Part shown: piece after piece, positions 1 to 11,968 of the stretch
How positions within the stretch are numbered: the stretch's first letter is position 1
How the letters are laid out: every line of letters begins with the position of its first letter
From: Atherinomorus stipes
Lineage: Eukaryota; Chordata; Actinopteri; Atheriniformes; Atherinidae
DNA: 64,000 nt
Direction: 5' to 3'
Assembly: GCA_023101725.1 (NCBI GenBank)
Contig: JALJCO010012830.1
Location: 248,001-312,000 of the forward strand
Program-made: the position numbers and the translations under genes
The notes under the pieces: generated by a model
Told to the model about the DNA's origin: nothing
Seen by the model: the letters and a program-made list of their open reading frames with translations, nothing else
Database searches by the model: none

Positions 1-258
1 AGCCAGATCATGTGAGGTAAAATATCAACTGCAGAGCTGTTTTTGTTTTTTTCAACTCTGGAGCCGCTGGAGATGATTGTTAAGAAAAGAATGCTGCACA
101 AGCTGATGAAGATGATGGAGGATTCTTCCCATCCTCTCCACAAAACGGTGAAGAATCAACAGAGTGTGTTCAGTGGGAGGCTGCGTCAGCTTCGCTGTAG
201 GACGAAGAGATACAGAAATTCATTCCTACCAGCAGTCATCACCCTAAAGAACAAGACT
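1..258. other. No gene recognised
   Basis: Unique-looking sequence with short open frames only. I see no domain, splice structure or RNA gene. Confidence 0.5.
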
Positions 259-261
259 GAC

Positions 262-332
<71 letters not shown>
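262..332. repeat. (TTA)n microsatellite
   Basis: About 24 near-perfect TTA units with one slip near position 292. It is followed by an A-rich tract to about 395. The poly-Asn and poly-Ile frames read through it are repeat artefacts. Confidence 0.95.
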
Positions 333-410
333 CAATGTAATATTGTTAAAAACAAAACAAAACAAAAAAAAAGAAAAGAAAAGAAAAAAAAAGAGAGCTT
401 TTTTACATTG

Positions 411-468
411 TCGAATTTCCCTTCTGGGATAAATAAAGTATTTTTCATTTAATTTCATTTCATTTTTT
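411..468 (+). repeat. LINE/SINE-type 3' tail
   Basis: Contains the motif GAATTTCCCTTCTGGGATAA followed by ATAAAGTA and a degenerate TTTCATT repeat. This layout is typical of the 3' ends of teleost non-LTR retroelements (L2/Rex-type LINEs and the SINEs that share their tails). No body of the element is recognisable upstream, so it is a 5'-truncated copy. The family assignment is from memory. Confidence 0.6.
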
Positions 469-470
469 CA

Positions 471-880
471 TGTGATGAACCAAAGATGTGTTTCTAAACT
501 GAAGATAGTTCACTTTCCCTAGCTATATATCTTCCCGATGATTAAAACTGAAATAAATCATGTATAAAAGACCGTTATCTCATCGATTTTGTGAATTGCG
601 TAAGACACGGTCACTAATGTCACTGTAGGCCCCATTACCTATTTTATTAGTTTATTTTTTATTTTATTGTGGAAAAATATCAAGAATTGGATATGTCAGC
701 AAACCAGTGTTGGTGTGGAGTCCGGATACCTCTTTTTATTCCCCACCTACCCATCTGTCCTCATGTTATCGTATTTCATATCTGCAAAGGTGCGCCTTCA
801 GTGGTTGCGTGGCCTCAGTCTGCCTGATCCTGTTTGAGTTTATGTTCTGTTTGTTTGTCTTGGATGGGTTGTACTAGAAC
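471..880. other. No gene recognised
   Basis: AT-rich stretch between two retroelement-type tails. Nothing else is recognisable; the last 60 bases may belong to the retroelement whose tail follows. Confidence 0.4.
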
Positions 881-1113
<233 letters not shown>

Positions 1114-2638
1114 CTGGAACACACTTCGTGAAGTGCGTGTTACAGCCAGGGTTTCAGCGCATTCAGAAGCAGCTCAGCGTGTGTTTTTTGACATTTGTTG
1201 TACAAGAATTGGCTAAAGATAATTACAGTTCAAGAAGCTCTTGAAAAAATAGCTTATGGCCAGCGGTATATTTCTGGTAATATGCCAAAAGCGACTCCTG
1301 GTTCAAAAAGTTTAACTTGTATCTCTTAAATAATGACTAATCTGTATGCACTCTTCCTCTCAGTCATCATTTTGCTGTGACATATGTTATTACATCAGTC
1401 AACCTACTGTAGGTGAGGCCAACCTGAGGGACCTGATAGTTCCCTTAGGTTGGCCTCGCCCTGTTCTGCTCAATGGTCTCTGGAGGAGAGAGTCCCAGGT
1501 GTGTGAGAGCATAAAAGCTAGCTCATCCCTGTTGATAGTGTCCTCTGCCTGTTCTCTGATTTTCATTGCCTACTTAATCCATCTTTTGTGTTTGTCTGTC
1601 TCTTCTCTGATGATTTTTGTGTTGTCAGTGTCCATGCTATGAACAGGGACAACAGTTGGCCTCTCTAGGTGGATCTTACAGGTCCATCCAGTCGCCACAC
1701 TTATGAATAACAGCTAAAAAACAGCACGCCACAGTGGTCGGAAGAAGCTTTTGAGGAAGCATGCAGGCATACAGTAATAGTCTATATTTGAGAAAGAAGA
1801 CTTAATGAACCTTTTGGGTCAAAAGAGCCACGAGATAAGCCTGCACTCTGTATTATAATAATGATAAGACAGAGAAGCAGCTGCAGTGAGAGGCTGATCT
1901 CACTGCTCTGCAGGACTGAGAGGTTCAGGAGACCTTTTGTCTCAATGGCCACTAGACTGCATAACAGTGATTTTCAACATGTTCCTCTGAGCCTATGGAT
2001 CAGCGAAAACCTACATCACAACCCAGAATTCATGGGGCCCGGAAACAGCTAGTCAGTGAATACAAACCCAACATTTGAACTGCATCTGATGGATTGTGAA
2101 CCTTGAAAAATCTTTTGTTGCCCCTTTTTCTTTTTTTCCGTCGGTGAAAAAATGTTGAAATATCATTCAGTTATATTGAAAGTCTTACTGCTGAGGCTAG
2201 AAAAAGATACAAAGCAAAATTAGTAGTGTATCGTCTGCGCATTAGTGCCCAGTTACATTGCCTACACAATAATCTGATGTTCAGTTTTCATATCTTGTAA
2301 TGTATTTGGTTTCATCGGCAGGTAAGCTGATAGGTTTTCTTGGGTTTTTACGAAATTGGGGTATTTCTTTGCTGTACCGCTCAGGAGCCTATAAAGCCAT
2401 GAAAAATCTGTGGTTGCTCGATTCTGTGCATCCACTAGTTTAATAGTGTTTCTACCATCTGGACAAAAACAACTATAGTGCTTAAAGAGTGATACCACAA
2501 TACATGTTTTACTGACCAGTCACAAAGTGATCTGAACATACTGTTATATGTTTGGATGTGAGCCTTCAGCACTGACATGCTTCAAAGTTGCTAGCCACTT
2601 ATCATGTTTTTCTGGGCTTTTCTGTTGTTTTGGGGACT
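1114..2638. other. No gene recognised; one hairpin
   Basis: Apart from the hairpin at 1411-1461 I see no gene or repeat that I can name. Confidence 0.4.
1411..1461. repeat. Short near-perfect hairpin
   Basis: The left arm (core GAGGCCAACCTGAGGGA) and the right arm (core TTCCCTTAGGTTGGCCTCG) are inverted copies. They form a stem of about 20-23 bp with two or three mismatches and a loop of about 7 bases. The size suits a small foldback or a pre-miRNA-like hairpin. No known miRNA is recognised. Confidence 0.6.
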
Positions 2639-2647
2639 GAAAAATAC

Positions 2648-3218
2648 TAGCCTGGTACACCAGCCTGACCAACGCCATGTATGAGATACACGGCAAGTCA
2701 GTCTGGGTTGCCTCCGCTGGAGACTGATTTCCAATGCGAGACGAGAGGCGGGACTAACAGGAGGAAAGTGGACCGGAGAGAACCAATCAGAGAAACAAGA
2801 AAGTGACTGTAGCTGGCAGCCTTAAGCGTAGTTTGGCGCTCTGTTGCTATGGCGACACCGGAAGTTAGCGTTTACATGTTTTTTCCTCTCTATTTAATGT
2901 AATTTTCTTGTGTAGATTAACATAGAATGTTTGGTTTTATTATTATAAATACTCGGTTACATGTCAGCATTGTTTTTAGCTGAACTACCAATATAAGAAA
3001 GCGTTTGTGCTGCACGTCATGTGACTATGACCCAGAAGCTGTTAGTTAAGCATCAAAACAGAGCAGAAACAGCGGTGGAGACATTGGAGGAGGTTTACAT
3101 TCCTGTTAATTCTACGGCTGCGCTGTGATTGGTGGAAATCACTTCCCAGTGGAGGGAACTCAGACTGACTTGCCGTGTATCTCATACATGGTGTTGGTCA
3201 GGCTGGTGTATCAGGCTA
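2648..3218. mobile_element. Long-TIR MITE, 9-bp TSD (copy 1)
   Basis: A 571-bp element bounded by TAGCCTGGTACACCAGCCTG at the left and its near-perfect inverse at the right. The terminal inverted repeats extend about 86 bp with around 10 mismatches. The 9-bp sequence GAAAAATAC lies directly on both sides (2639-2647 and 3219-3227), a perfect target duplication. There is no transposase frame, so the copy is non-autonomous. A 9-bp duplication with long TIRs fits Mutator-like (MULE) elements; Merlin, which also makes 8-9 bp duplications, is an alternative. A second copy lies at 31725-32104. Confidence 0.85.
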
Positions 3219-3227
3219 GAAAAATAC

Positions 3228-4150
3228 ATCCTCTGTTGTCCGTGTGGTAGTTATGTTTATGGCAGCCATAGACACTGCAACTTTGGGCATTTCCAAAGTA
3301 GAATAAACAAAGTAGAATCGATGAGTAACAAAGCAGAAAATCAAATGGCTACCCTATAGAGCGAAGCATGTTTTCACTGACTAGCAAATTGGATGTGACA
3401 AATTTAGCAAAAGTTTCCAGATGCTTATGCTTATAATGGGGAACTATTGCTCTCTTTACTCATATACTTATTTTATTCATTTTGATTACTTATCTTCCTG
3501 TAAGTATGCATTTAAGTGTAGAGGCTCATTAGAGCACACTGCTGTCTCTTCTGCATCATGTATGAGTGTAATTTTTTCCATTTTGGGGTCCCCCCGGATC
3601 CATTGCTTGATGCAGCAAATGAGGAAATACCACGAGAAACTGCAGGGGGCAGTGTTGAACTGTATAGCTGACATGCAACCAATTAAAGGCACAGATCCAA
3701 GAAGAGGAAGAGGAACAGGAGGAAGAGGAGGATGAAGCAGGAGAAGAAGAAGTTGATGAGGACAACAACTAGAGACAGTAATAGTGTCTCATATTGCAGT
3801 CTGCCCACTGCGAAATGCGGATACATCAGCTGCAAACGTCACAGTGGTGCATCAAGTACTGTCCCGTTTTAAAAAACATCTGAAAGAGCCTTCAAATCCA
3901 CCCTTCGTTTGGCCTGAAACGAAGGATATATTATTATTTAACCATTTCTTTTTTTTTTTTTTTTCAAATGAACAGTGAAAAATTGTCACGGATCACGGAA
4001 ATCAGTGAACTGATGTCAACTGTTAACATCCCATACCTTCAGACGAGAATAGCAAAGAGCCTCCATTGTCTCTGTTACCAAAGAGACACACCCCACCTAA
4101 GGCTTTTGTGTCTACTTTGTTTTGTTTTTTTAGTTTTGTTTTTTTGGTCA
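3228..4150. other. No gene recognised; GA-rich patch
   Basis: Contains a purine-rich stretch (about 3697-3772) that would encode Glu-rich peptide, and a poly-T run near 3950-3964. No domain or splice pattern supports coding. Confidence 0.4.
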
Positions 4151-4155
4151 CTTAA

Positions 4156-4648
4156 AGGTGATAGCTATAACTTTTTCATCAAAGCAATAATTCTTAAAAA
4201 AACAAAACAAACATCCATAGATCCACAAAACATCTAGAATAAAAACGTTGATTTCTCCATTTTTTCTAATATCGTCTAAAAAATTGTTTTATTAATGTTG
4301 ATGGCTCTAGCAAGTAAATATTTACATCTAATTATGATGCCAACATTGGGATTCTTTACCTGTATCATTAGCCCCGAAGTTGCTAGCTTGATTGATATGT
4401 TTATCTTCCTTTTTCTTATTTTTCACAAATTCAAGCAGACAAAAAAACAAGCAGGGTGAAGGTAAAGGTAGCAAAGGGGCTCAAAAGCCCTGTGGAGGTT
4501 GCCATTTTTCTCCTAGACAAGTAAGTTAAACATTTGCTAATGCTAATAAACGGTAGAAGGTTCTGTAACATTGCTAATGCTAATTGAGTAAGCGTATGTT
4601 AATGGGCCACCTGCTGAGGGGGATGAATTAAACTTGTAGCTATCACCT
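4156..4648. mobile_element. TTAA MITE, family A (copy 1)
   Basis: Flanked on both sides by TTAA (4152-4155 and 4649-4652). It begins AGGTGATAGCTATAA and ends in the inverse (TTGTAGCTATCACCT). Length is 493 bp with no coding capacity. It is homologous, in the opposite orientation, to the outer element at 49150-50860; the shared block includes the GCTAATGCTAATTGAG region. The TTAA target fits piggyBac or Kolobok superfamilies; I cannot choose between them. This copy is uninterrupted and gives the empty-site reference for the insertion found in copy 2. Confidence 0.85.
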
Positions 4649-4652
4649 TTAA

Positions 4653-6854
4653 CTAACTAAGTTTTTTTGATGCCTCTCCAAATAGATTGAAAATAGAATG
4701 AATAAAGAGCCCATAATGTAACTATGTCACAAATAGTGGCTCCACGTGGAAACGCTTCAGTTTCCTGGATGAAAGTCCTGCATCATACAGCTTTTTCAGT
4801 CTTGAACCTCTTACAGACATAGCCAACAACTGGGCATGTCTAGAGCATTGGCAAACCCCTGTATCTCATATTTTTGGTGTGTGTGTGAACCAGTTCTATT
4901 GGTGAACTCCTTTGGCGTCTTTTTGACCAATTCAATTTTGCATATTGGTATTGTGACTGTCAGTTAAAGCACTCACTTGGTTTGGCTGTTTAGTGTAACA
5001 AATCAGTGCAGGAGATGGCAGATAGCAATGACAACATTAAGTTAGCTTTATTGTTCGCACACAAGCTCAACTCATCTGTCATTTTCCTTTCCCAAAAATT
5101 AAAAAACACTTTGATTTAAGAAATGATGAGATTGTGCTGAGAGAAGAAACCATCTGGTGAGCCCAACTCCAGTAAGACCACATCCGTTGATGTTACTGGA
5201 AAACACAAAGCACATGCTGCTACACTGTCATTGTACTTTTAAAAAACTTTACCTACTCTTTTTCTTTCCCTTACTGTACAACTCACATTTTACTGCTGGA
5301 AGTCCACTTTGCTGCCTGTTTATGTCCTGTATTGTTTATTCAGATGTTGGGGTTGTGAGGACACCCAGCAGGGGCCTCTGGTCTGTGCTAGCTAGTCATG
5401 CTGGTTCGGTTTATAAGAGGTTTATAAGAGGCCCTAAAGTCAAACTGTTTAACCATAGACAACAACAGTGTTGCACTTGAGTGGTAGGCTCTAACTCCAA
5501 AACAGACTGAACCAAACTAAGTGGCACCTAATTTGGGGGCCATTATAGAGCAAATACTTTGCAGGGGAAAAGCAAATTTTTTGCTTATTCCAACAAAGAC
5601 TTGTATGTGTGTGTGTGTGTGTGAACATGACTCACAGGAGAGCTGGATTTCAAAACACAGAAAACAAAGGAGTAGAGACTTAACACTGTGGTACAGTAAG
5701 AACATCAGTAAACTGTCTTCCCAAATATGGGGAATTAGTCCCTGTAGTCAAAATGACATATGATTACATCTAGAGAATAAGTGACTTTTAGACTAGGAAT
5801 ATTAATTCTTTTAAACCCTGCATTCATGATGCCAACCTGCTCTATGAGGATTAGAAAACTCAGACTGGAGAGTTTCTGAATTTGTAGGTCATAATCAAAA
5901 TAATATTGGTGACTATATGAGGTTAGTATTTGGCTGATTCTGAGACTTTGGCAGAAAAAGACAGCAGCAGTAGATGGTATGCAAAGACCATAGAACAAGC
6001 ATGTTTTTTCTTGCCTTCAAAGCTTTCTGTAATTTTTATCACTGTCAATCCTCAGACCTTACATCCAGTCGAACACTGCCTCAGCAGTTACTTGCTAAGT
6101 GTACCTTGCAAATGAGTTTTTTTCTGAACATGAGCACAAGCAATGCGTCAAACAAACACAAAATACACAGGCCAGCTATGATAAACACGTATACTTCTAA
6201 TTTAAAGCAAGTATATTTTTGGTATTGGGGATCATGACAGAAACTCAAACAGCAAAAATGTTGTCTAAGGTGATGATCGCAAATCAAACAAAAGATAAAT
6301 ACTGGTCGTTTACACATCAAATGCATGGATAATTGAAAGTGCGGCATATTTGTGCCTTCCGCTTTCTAAAGCACCCATCACAGTACAACTCATAAGACCT
6401 TTTGACATCAGAACTGACATCATTTTCAAGTTTTTCATTTAAGAAGCCACAAATCCTTACAAAAAACAAAGAGGGGGTGGATGGAACAGTTTCATCCTCA
6501 CTTTTAACCATGCCTGTTCATGTATTGTAGGGATGTTCTTGATATTTTCCTTAATAAAGGGGTTCCCAACAATGTGTATAGGCCCACTTTGTTTGGGGAA
6601 GTGAAGGGAACAGGAGGAAAATAAAAATGGTACATTTGAGGTCATGAATCAAGTTTGTAAATCCCTCAAAATGACCAAGTCTTTTGCCTAATCTGGACAA
6701 TGACATCCACTAAATCAGACTTAGAGTAATAAATCTGTCTAATATCCTCCTCAGTTCATCATGATTAATTTGTAAAAACAAGCATTTTCATAAACCTTTA
6801 TTTAAAACATTACAATGCCCAAAAGAGCCCCCCCCCCCCTTTTATTGATATGCA

Positions 6855-6897
<43 letters not shown>

Positions 6898-6911
6898 CAC
6901 AGTTATATACG

Positions 6912-6951
<40 letters not shown>

Positions 6952-9720
6952 CAGTATATATATATATTTATTTATTTACGTTTTATGTATCGCCTATTTC
7001 AATCATACTTTCATTGATGTATAGTCATAGTTCCTTATGCATAAAATAACACAGCTATTATGATTAATTACTCTGTACATGGCTAATATACAAAATTCCA
7101 GGGGCAGAACTCGTATTGTGGTGACAAGCAGATCTACCTTAATGCAACAAAAATGAATTTTGCACCGTTGTTCTCTCAGGGTTCAAGGTGTTTGTCAAAT
7201 CTCTGTCTCTGCTGGGACACAGTCTGACATCTGTAATGCATTTTTCTGTTCTTTTTGCATGATTAAGCAAACTTGGCATGCAGGTGCTACCCAATGGACC
7301 GCACCAGTACAATAATATTCCCAGAACAAATTAAAGTAGCTGTCGTATGGATCAGTCTCTCTCTCCCTGTTTCACCGCCTCAAAACACACACATGCAAAC
7401 ACACCCAGACACACATGCATGCACCCTTACGCACACAAAATCAACCTCAAAAACAAGCTAATAGTAAAGTCGCAAGGCACAGGAGAATGACAGAAATCAA
7501 ACAGAGATTCATGAAATAACAAATCCTTCAAACCAGAACGAAGAGAGTCCCTGAACGTCAGCTGTGATGGCCGGTGCATCAATGCTGTAGACTCACTCAC
7601 TACAGTAACTGCAAAAGTGAAGCAGTGCAGCAACTCCTCTAACCCAAATCCACAGCCTCCTGCTCTGAGGGTAACGATAAAGGGGCCTCATGTGACATCA
7701 CTAATGTGCTAACTAGTTTCAGTGCACTGCAGTCATCACTTATTCAGATAGAAGTAAAAAGAGAGAGGAAGATACAGAGAGAAAGAGAGAGAGGTGACAA
7801 GCACTTCACACTCATGTACGCAGTGGAGCTCATCACTTGGCAATCTGTCCCAATCGCTTTAATTGGCTTGTAATGTTGCCTGTGATCTTGTTGCCCAATT
7901 AACAGGCCTGTCTGGCAGAAAGACCGGGAAGCCAGCAAACATGTGATGCCTCTAGATCTGCACCATATGGACCCGGATCACCGATTGGCCACCGATAAGA
8001 TGCTGCTTTGCCCCATCTCACACTAAGCCATTTTATTATGACTTGTGAGTGTATGCCTTTGTCTTGTGTGTGTGATGAGGCAAATTATTGCTGTAATTCA
8101 TTGTGGTGAAGGTGACTCAGTTTTGTGACAGGACGATTTGCCAGAAGCGTTATGAGTATGTTGATCTAAGAAACCAGCCAGCACATGCAGTCACACTTTC
8201 TATGACACTCATTAAGTCTGATGGCTCCATGATGCACAGCAAAATAAAGATAAAAAAATAAGAAAACAACAGAATCCACAGATATTTCTCTGTACCAATG
8301 TCTCAGATTATAGAGAAACTGAATAATGACTTGAGTGTGTGATTAACGGTGTCAGTGGATGCAAACAGCCCACGAAAAATGGTTTTTTTTTGCTCTTTTT
8401 TTTTTTCTTAAATGTTTATTTCTGACATTTTGACACAATATAAAAAGATGCCCTGTCAAACCAGGACAACAGCCCAATTATAACAAAACAAATAAGCACA
8501 AATAACCAAGCCCTCCTGATGTTTATCAGCCCATGAAGCCTTTATTTAATACCTTATCTTACACTGAAAGGGTACAAGTATATGTTGGACTGCCAGGGAA
8601 GTACTCTCACCTAGTCACCAACAACATTTAAATACTTATCATATGTCATATGTTCAAACCGAAACTGCTTTATCTCATTCACAGTTTGAAATGCTTAAAC
8701 TATTTTACTCGCAGGCAGAGATATAGGAGTTTTATTTGTCCAAACAAATGCTTTCAATAGTGTTAGGATTGTTAAAACTGACAAATGTCAATCACATTTT
8801 TTTCCTTCAAAGAGATATGTAAACAGTATTTTTCTCTTGGGTAAAAACTAAAAGGCAACACTTAAAATAGAGAAATTCTAAAGAGTTTAGGTGCTCTTCA
8901 TAAGTACTGCTGTAATATACACGAATCCAGGAGTGTGTGGTGCATCATGGTTTGTTACATGAGGACAAATTAGGAGATAACATGTTGTTTAATATTCAAA
9001 AGGGTAAATTTTTTCCTATAAATTAATCGCAATGTCTGAAGTTGATTTAAATAGTGAGCAACATAAAAATGGAGCAATTTTTTCAATCATTCAAATTTTA
9101 ATTGTGTAGCTCTTTACAGTAACCAAATGGCACTCAAAGTGCTTTACAGTTTAGCCATAAAAAGTACACAAATGCATAAAAACACAAAATAATGAAAACA
9201 ATACATAAGAAAATACAACCGGAAAGTGCCACAGTGCTGTAGGGTATTCAGTTTTTCCAAAGTGCATAAAACAAAGTAAAAATAAATAAACAAATGAATA
9301 AAAAACTGTACTTTAAAACAAGATTCCAACTAAACACAAAACTGCACTAGACGGAAATAGATGCTTATCAACAAAAGTGGGTCTTCGACTTTGATTTAAA
9401 AAGGAAGTGATCAGTGGTGATCACATTAACAACAATTCTTTATTGCTGTTAATGTCGACAACAGGTTGAAGTTTCTTAGTTTGTACCTCCTCAGGTCCCT
9501 CTCAGTGGTGACAGCCTATGTTGTGATTATAGCCTTACTCATTATTTAGAAGCATCTTCCTCTGTAAGAATGTTGTCATAACTAATTAACAGAATTTTGT
9601 AATAGATCAATAAAGGTAAATTATGAATTGGCTAAAATTGATGTTTAACTTGGTTTTTGCTCTAGACTGAGTTCATGAATATATGAATACTCTACATACA
9701 GCATATGCTGTGCTCTGCAC
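4653..9720. other. About 5 kb without recognisable gene
   Basis: Holds a short (TG)n at 5605-5623, a poly-C plus (AT)n block at 6828-6978, CA-rich sequence near 7385-7440, GA-rich sequence near 7750-7795 and T-rich runs near 8384-8406. Open frames are all under 95 codons and resemble nothing I know. Confidence 0.45.
6857..6978. repeat. (AT)n microsatellite block
   Basis: Two long AT runs separated by a short non-repeat spacer, ending in TTTA repeats. A 12-base poly-C lies just upstream (6828-6839). The block is self-complementary and can form cruciforms. Confidence 0.95.
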
Positions 9721-9989
9721 CAAACACTGCTCAAAAAATGAAAACCCATAATCATTAACATGTAACTTAAAGTCTGTCACACTTCTGGGATCAGTGTGTC
9801 CAGTGAGGAAGTAACACTGGCTGTGGATCAGTTTTGTACAAATGAAACAGACAACAGGTGGAAATAAAGCAGTTAGCAAGGCAGACCTTATAAAGGAGTG
9901 GTCCTGCAGACCATTCCCTGTTCTCAGTCTTTTTGCCTCAATTTTGTTCATGTTTGCATTTTCCCAGTGTCCTCACCACCTCAGGTAAC

Positions 9990-10310
9990 ATGAGGCAGTG
10001 TCTGAAACCCAAATAAGTTGCTCAGGTTGTGCAGCTCATCCAGGATAGAACATCAATGGTCACTGTGGCCAGAGGGTTTGCTGTGTCTCCCAGCAGCATG
10101 GAGGAGATACCAGGAGACAGGACAGTATCCAGGAGACATGGAGGGGGCTGTAGGAGGACCACAACCCAGAAGCAGGATCGCTATCTGCTCCTTTGTGCAA
10201 GGATGACCAGAAGGAGCACAGAAGGAGCACAGCTGGAGCACTGCAAAATGACCTCCATGTGCTAGCCAGAGGTACTCTGCTGCCATCAGAAGCAGGTGGA
10301 GACATTGCAC
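9990..10310 (+). pseudogene. Tc1-like transposase, N-terminal fragment
   Basis: Starting at the ATG at 9990, the frame reads MRQCLKPK, a stop, then [20 protein letters not shown] and FAVSPSS. This matches, from memory, the paired-type helix-turn-helix of a widespread fish Tc1-like transposase. Frame shifts follow: [10 protein letters not shown] is in one frame and [10 protein letters not shown] and RRST in another. The HTH region of Tc1/mariner proteins binds the element's own inverted repeats. Here the early stop and several frameshifts show decay. The remainder of the gene lies downstream, after a block of unrelated sequence. Confidence 0.8.
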
Positions 10311-10319
10311 ATTAGACCA

Positions 10320-10650
10320 AGGGGAAACTCCGCCTAGAAAGGGAAGCTCGCTTGCTTGTTGAAATAGTGTAATCCTCCCTTATCGGAGGGGGGCTAGAGG
10401 GGAAATCCCAAAAGACTCAATGAAAAAACAAATAAAGAAAGAAAAAAAAAAAAGAGGAAAAAAAAAAATTTTATTAATTTCATAGGAGGGGGGGAAAATT
10501 TTTTTTAAAATATTTTAAATTATATTTAAAAAAAAAAATAGGGAGACTGAGGGGGGGGGAGCCGGGAGGGTGTTATCTTTTTATAAGGATGTGTAGAGAG
10601 GGGGGAGTAGAACTTATAAACGTTTTTTACAACTTAAGGAGGAGAAGGAA
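10320..10650. other. Homopolymer-rich block, possible assembly error
   Basis: Dense runs of A, G and T (for example 12-13 consecutive A near 10446, nine G near 10551) occupy the place where the middle of the Tc1-like transposase should be. The texture differs from both the element and the flanks. It may be an unpolished long-read patch or a real degenerate insertion. Confidence 0.5.
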
Positions 10651-10689
10651 ATCAAAAAAAAAGTCAGACCATATGCTGCTGCAATGGAA

Positions 10690-10836
10690 CCCGGCTCCCT
10701 CTGATGCAGGACAATGCTCAGCCTCATGTGGCTTGAGCAGGTTCTGCATGATGAGGCCATTGATGCAACTGGCCAGACCTGAATCCAGTCCAGCACCTCT
10801 GGAATATCATGTCTCATTCCATCCACCTTGACCACC
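10690..10836 (+). pseudogene. Tc1-like transposase, DDE C-terminal fragment
   Basis: One frame gives LMQDNAQPHVA, which contains the second catalytic Asp of the DDE triad. After frameshifts another frame gives PDLNPVQHLWNIMSHSIH, the segment that normally carries the third catalytic acid. At that position this copy has Gln (QHLW) where many Tc1 proteins have Glu (EHLW). In-frame stops lie between the two motifs. The fragment ends where the family C repeat is inserted. Confidence 0.8.
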
Positions 10837-11543
10837 AAGCGGCAACCTCTGGTGGCCAACTATGAGGCTACCCTGAAGAAATAATTTTTTTGTAGTTCTC
10901 CCTTGATCCGCTAGGAGCTGGCTGCAAAACATAGCAAATCCCCATAGACTCCAATGTTAAAAAGGCCAACTTCACAGCAGAAATAAACATGTTTACAGCC
11001 TGGTTCAAAAAATCCTTTTAGGTTTAGAAGGTCAAGTTTACCTTCATGTCAACTGTTTTTTTAATAACTCATCCATTTAGATGTTATTTAATCTTAGAAT
11101 TCCGCATAGTTAAGGGCGTGTCCTTTTGATTGGCATGCGGCAGACCGGAAGCCCGGCCTGCGGACCGGTGGCTCCCAGTTAGCTCCTTGTTTGCTCTCAG
11201 TAAGGTCTCAGTTTGTAGCAGAGCAGCACAACGGTGGTTTTTAGTCAGCTAGCAAGTCTAAGCGTGTTTTACTGTACCTTTGTTCCGCCGCTTAGGGGCT
11301 AATCTTTGTTAGCTCCTGTTAGTTTTGGGTTAGCTCGGTTAGCGTTAAGCCCAGAGTACGTCAGCTGCCAATCATTTGCCCCGCGGCCTTGCCTTTGCCC
11401 ATTTTAGTATTTTCCGGGAGTGACGACAAACGTGACACGGCAAGATGGCGACGGTGGGACACGCCCAACTGGCTTCATTTTTAGCTCTTCAGAAACAAAC
11501 GGGTGACGTAGCGGAAGGTTCGTTCCTCTCTATTAATGGTCTA
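10837..11543 (+). mobile_element. Interspersed repeat family C (copy 1)
   Basis: A 707-bp sequence starting AAGCGGCAACCTCTGGTGGCC. It is inserted in the Tc1 transposase between the codons for SIH and QTV, and is homologous over about 640 bp to 49489-50154. The sequences on its two sides (TTGACCACC and TTGTCACC) look like an 8-bp target duplication with small changes, and both match the expected Tc1 sequence. I see no clear terminal inverted repeats, so the class is uncertain. It contains GC-rich, promoter-like sequence near 11130-11440 with repeated GTTAGC motifs. Confidence 0.75.
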
Positions 11544-11551
11544 TTGTCACC

Positions 11552-11740
11552 ACAGACTGTCCAGGGGTTGACTGAAGCCCTGATCCAGGTCTGGGAGGAG
11601 ACCAGGAGCCACACACATCCCTCAGGAGAACATCCCTTGCCTCATCAGGAGCATATCCAGATGTTGTACAGCGAGCATACTGCCACATGGAGGCCACACA
11701 CACACACCACTGAACCTCATCCTGAATTGTCTGGAGGAAT
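11552..11740 (+). pseudogene. Tc1-like transposase, C-terminus
   Basis: The frame reads QTVQGLTEALIQVWEE, typical of the end of fish Tc1 transposases (QTVQELTDALIQVWEEIP). A frameshifted remainder of the last 30 or so codons follows. It continues the reading interrupted at 10836. The AATAAAG at about 11883 in the element's 3' untranslated part could act as a polyadenylation signal. Confidence 0.8.
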
Positions 11741-11968
11741 TTCCACAGAAGCAGGGTCAGCCTGTGATCTGATCTTTCCACTTTTATTTTCTGTGTGATT
11801 CTGAATCCAGACCTCCATGGGTTCATGGTTTTCATTTCCATTCTGATGTTATTTCATTCTCAACACATTCCGTTATGTGATGAATAAAGATTTTCAACTG
11901 GAATGTTTCTTTAATCAAGATCTAAGATCTGTTGTTTAAAAGTTTATCTATTTTTTTTGTATATTGTG

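Larger units (their letters stand above)
9725..11968 (+). mobile_element. Degenerate Tc1-like transposon (interrupted)
   Basis: The left end has CACTGCTCAAAAAATGAAAA, the terminal sequence of a common fish Tc1-like family. The right end (ATTTTTTTTGTATATTGTG, about 11950-11968) is a decayed inverse of it. Between them lie fragments of the transposase gene in the correct order: N-terminal HTH region 9990-10310, DDE C-terminal region about 10690-10836, extreme C-terminus 11552-11740. Without the 707-bp insertion at 10837-11543 the element would be about 1.5 kb, usual for Tc1. The central transposase part is missing and replaced by low-complexity sequence (10320-10650). It is non-functional. Confidence 0.8.

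Noticed and set aside
3697..3772. Glu-rich coding tail
   Set aside because: A short GA-rich tract with no upstream domain.
6815..7024. 69-codon Ile-Tyr repeat frame
   Set aside because: Translation of the (AT)n block.
9080..9330. Possible SINE (CACTCAAAGTGCTTTACAG motif)
   Set aside because: The motif resembles some fish repeat tails, but no promoter boxes, boundaries or target duplication could be found.
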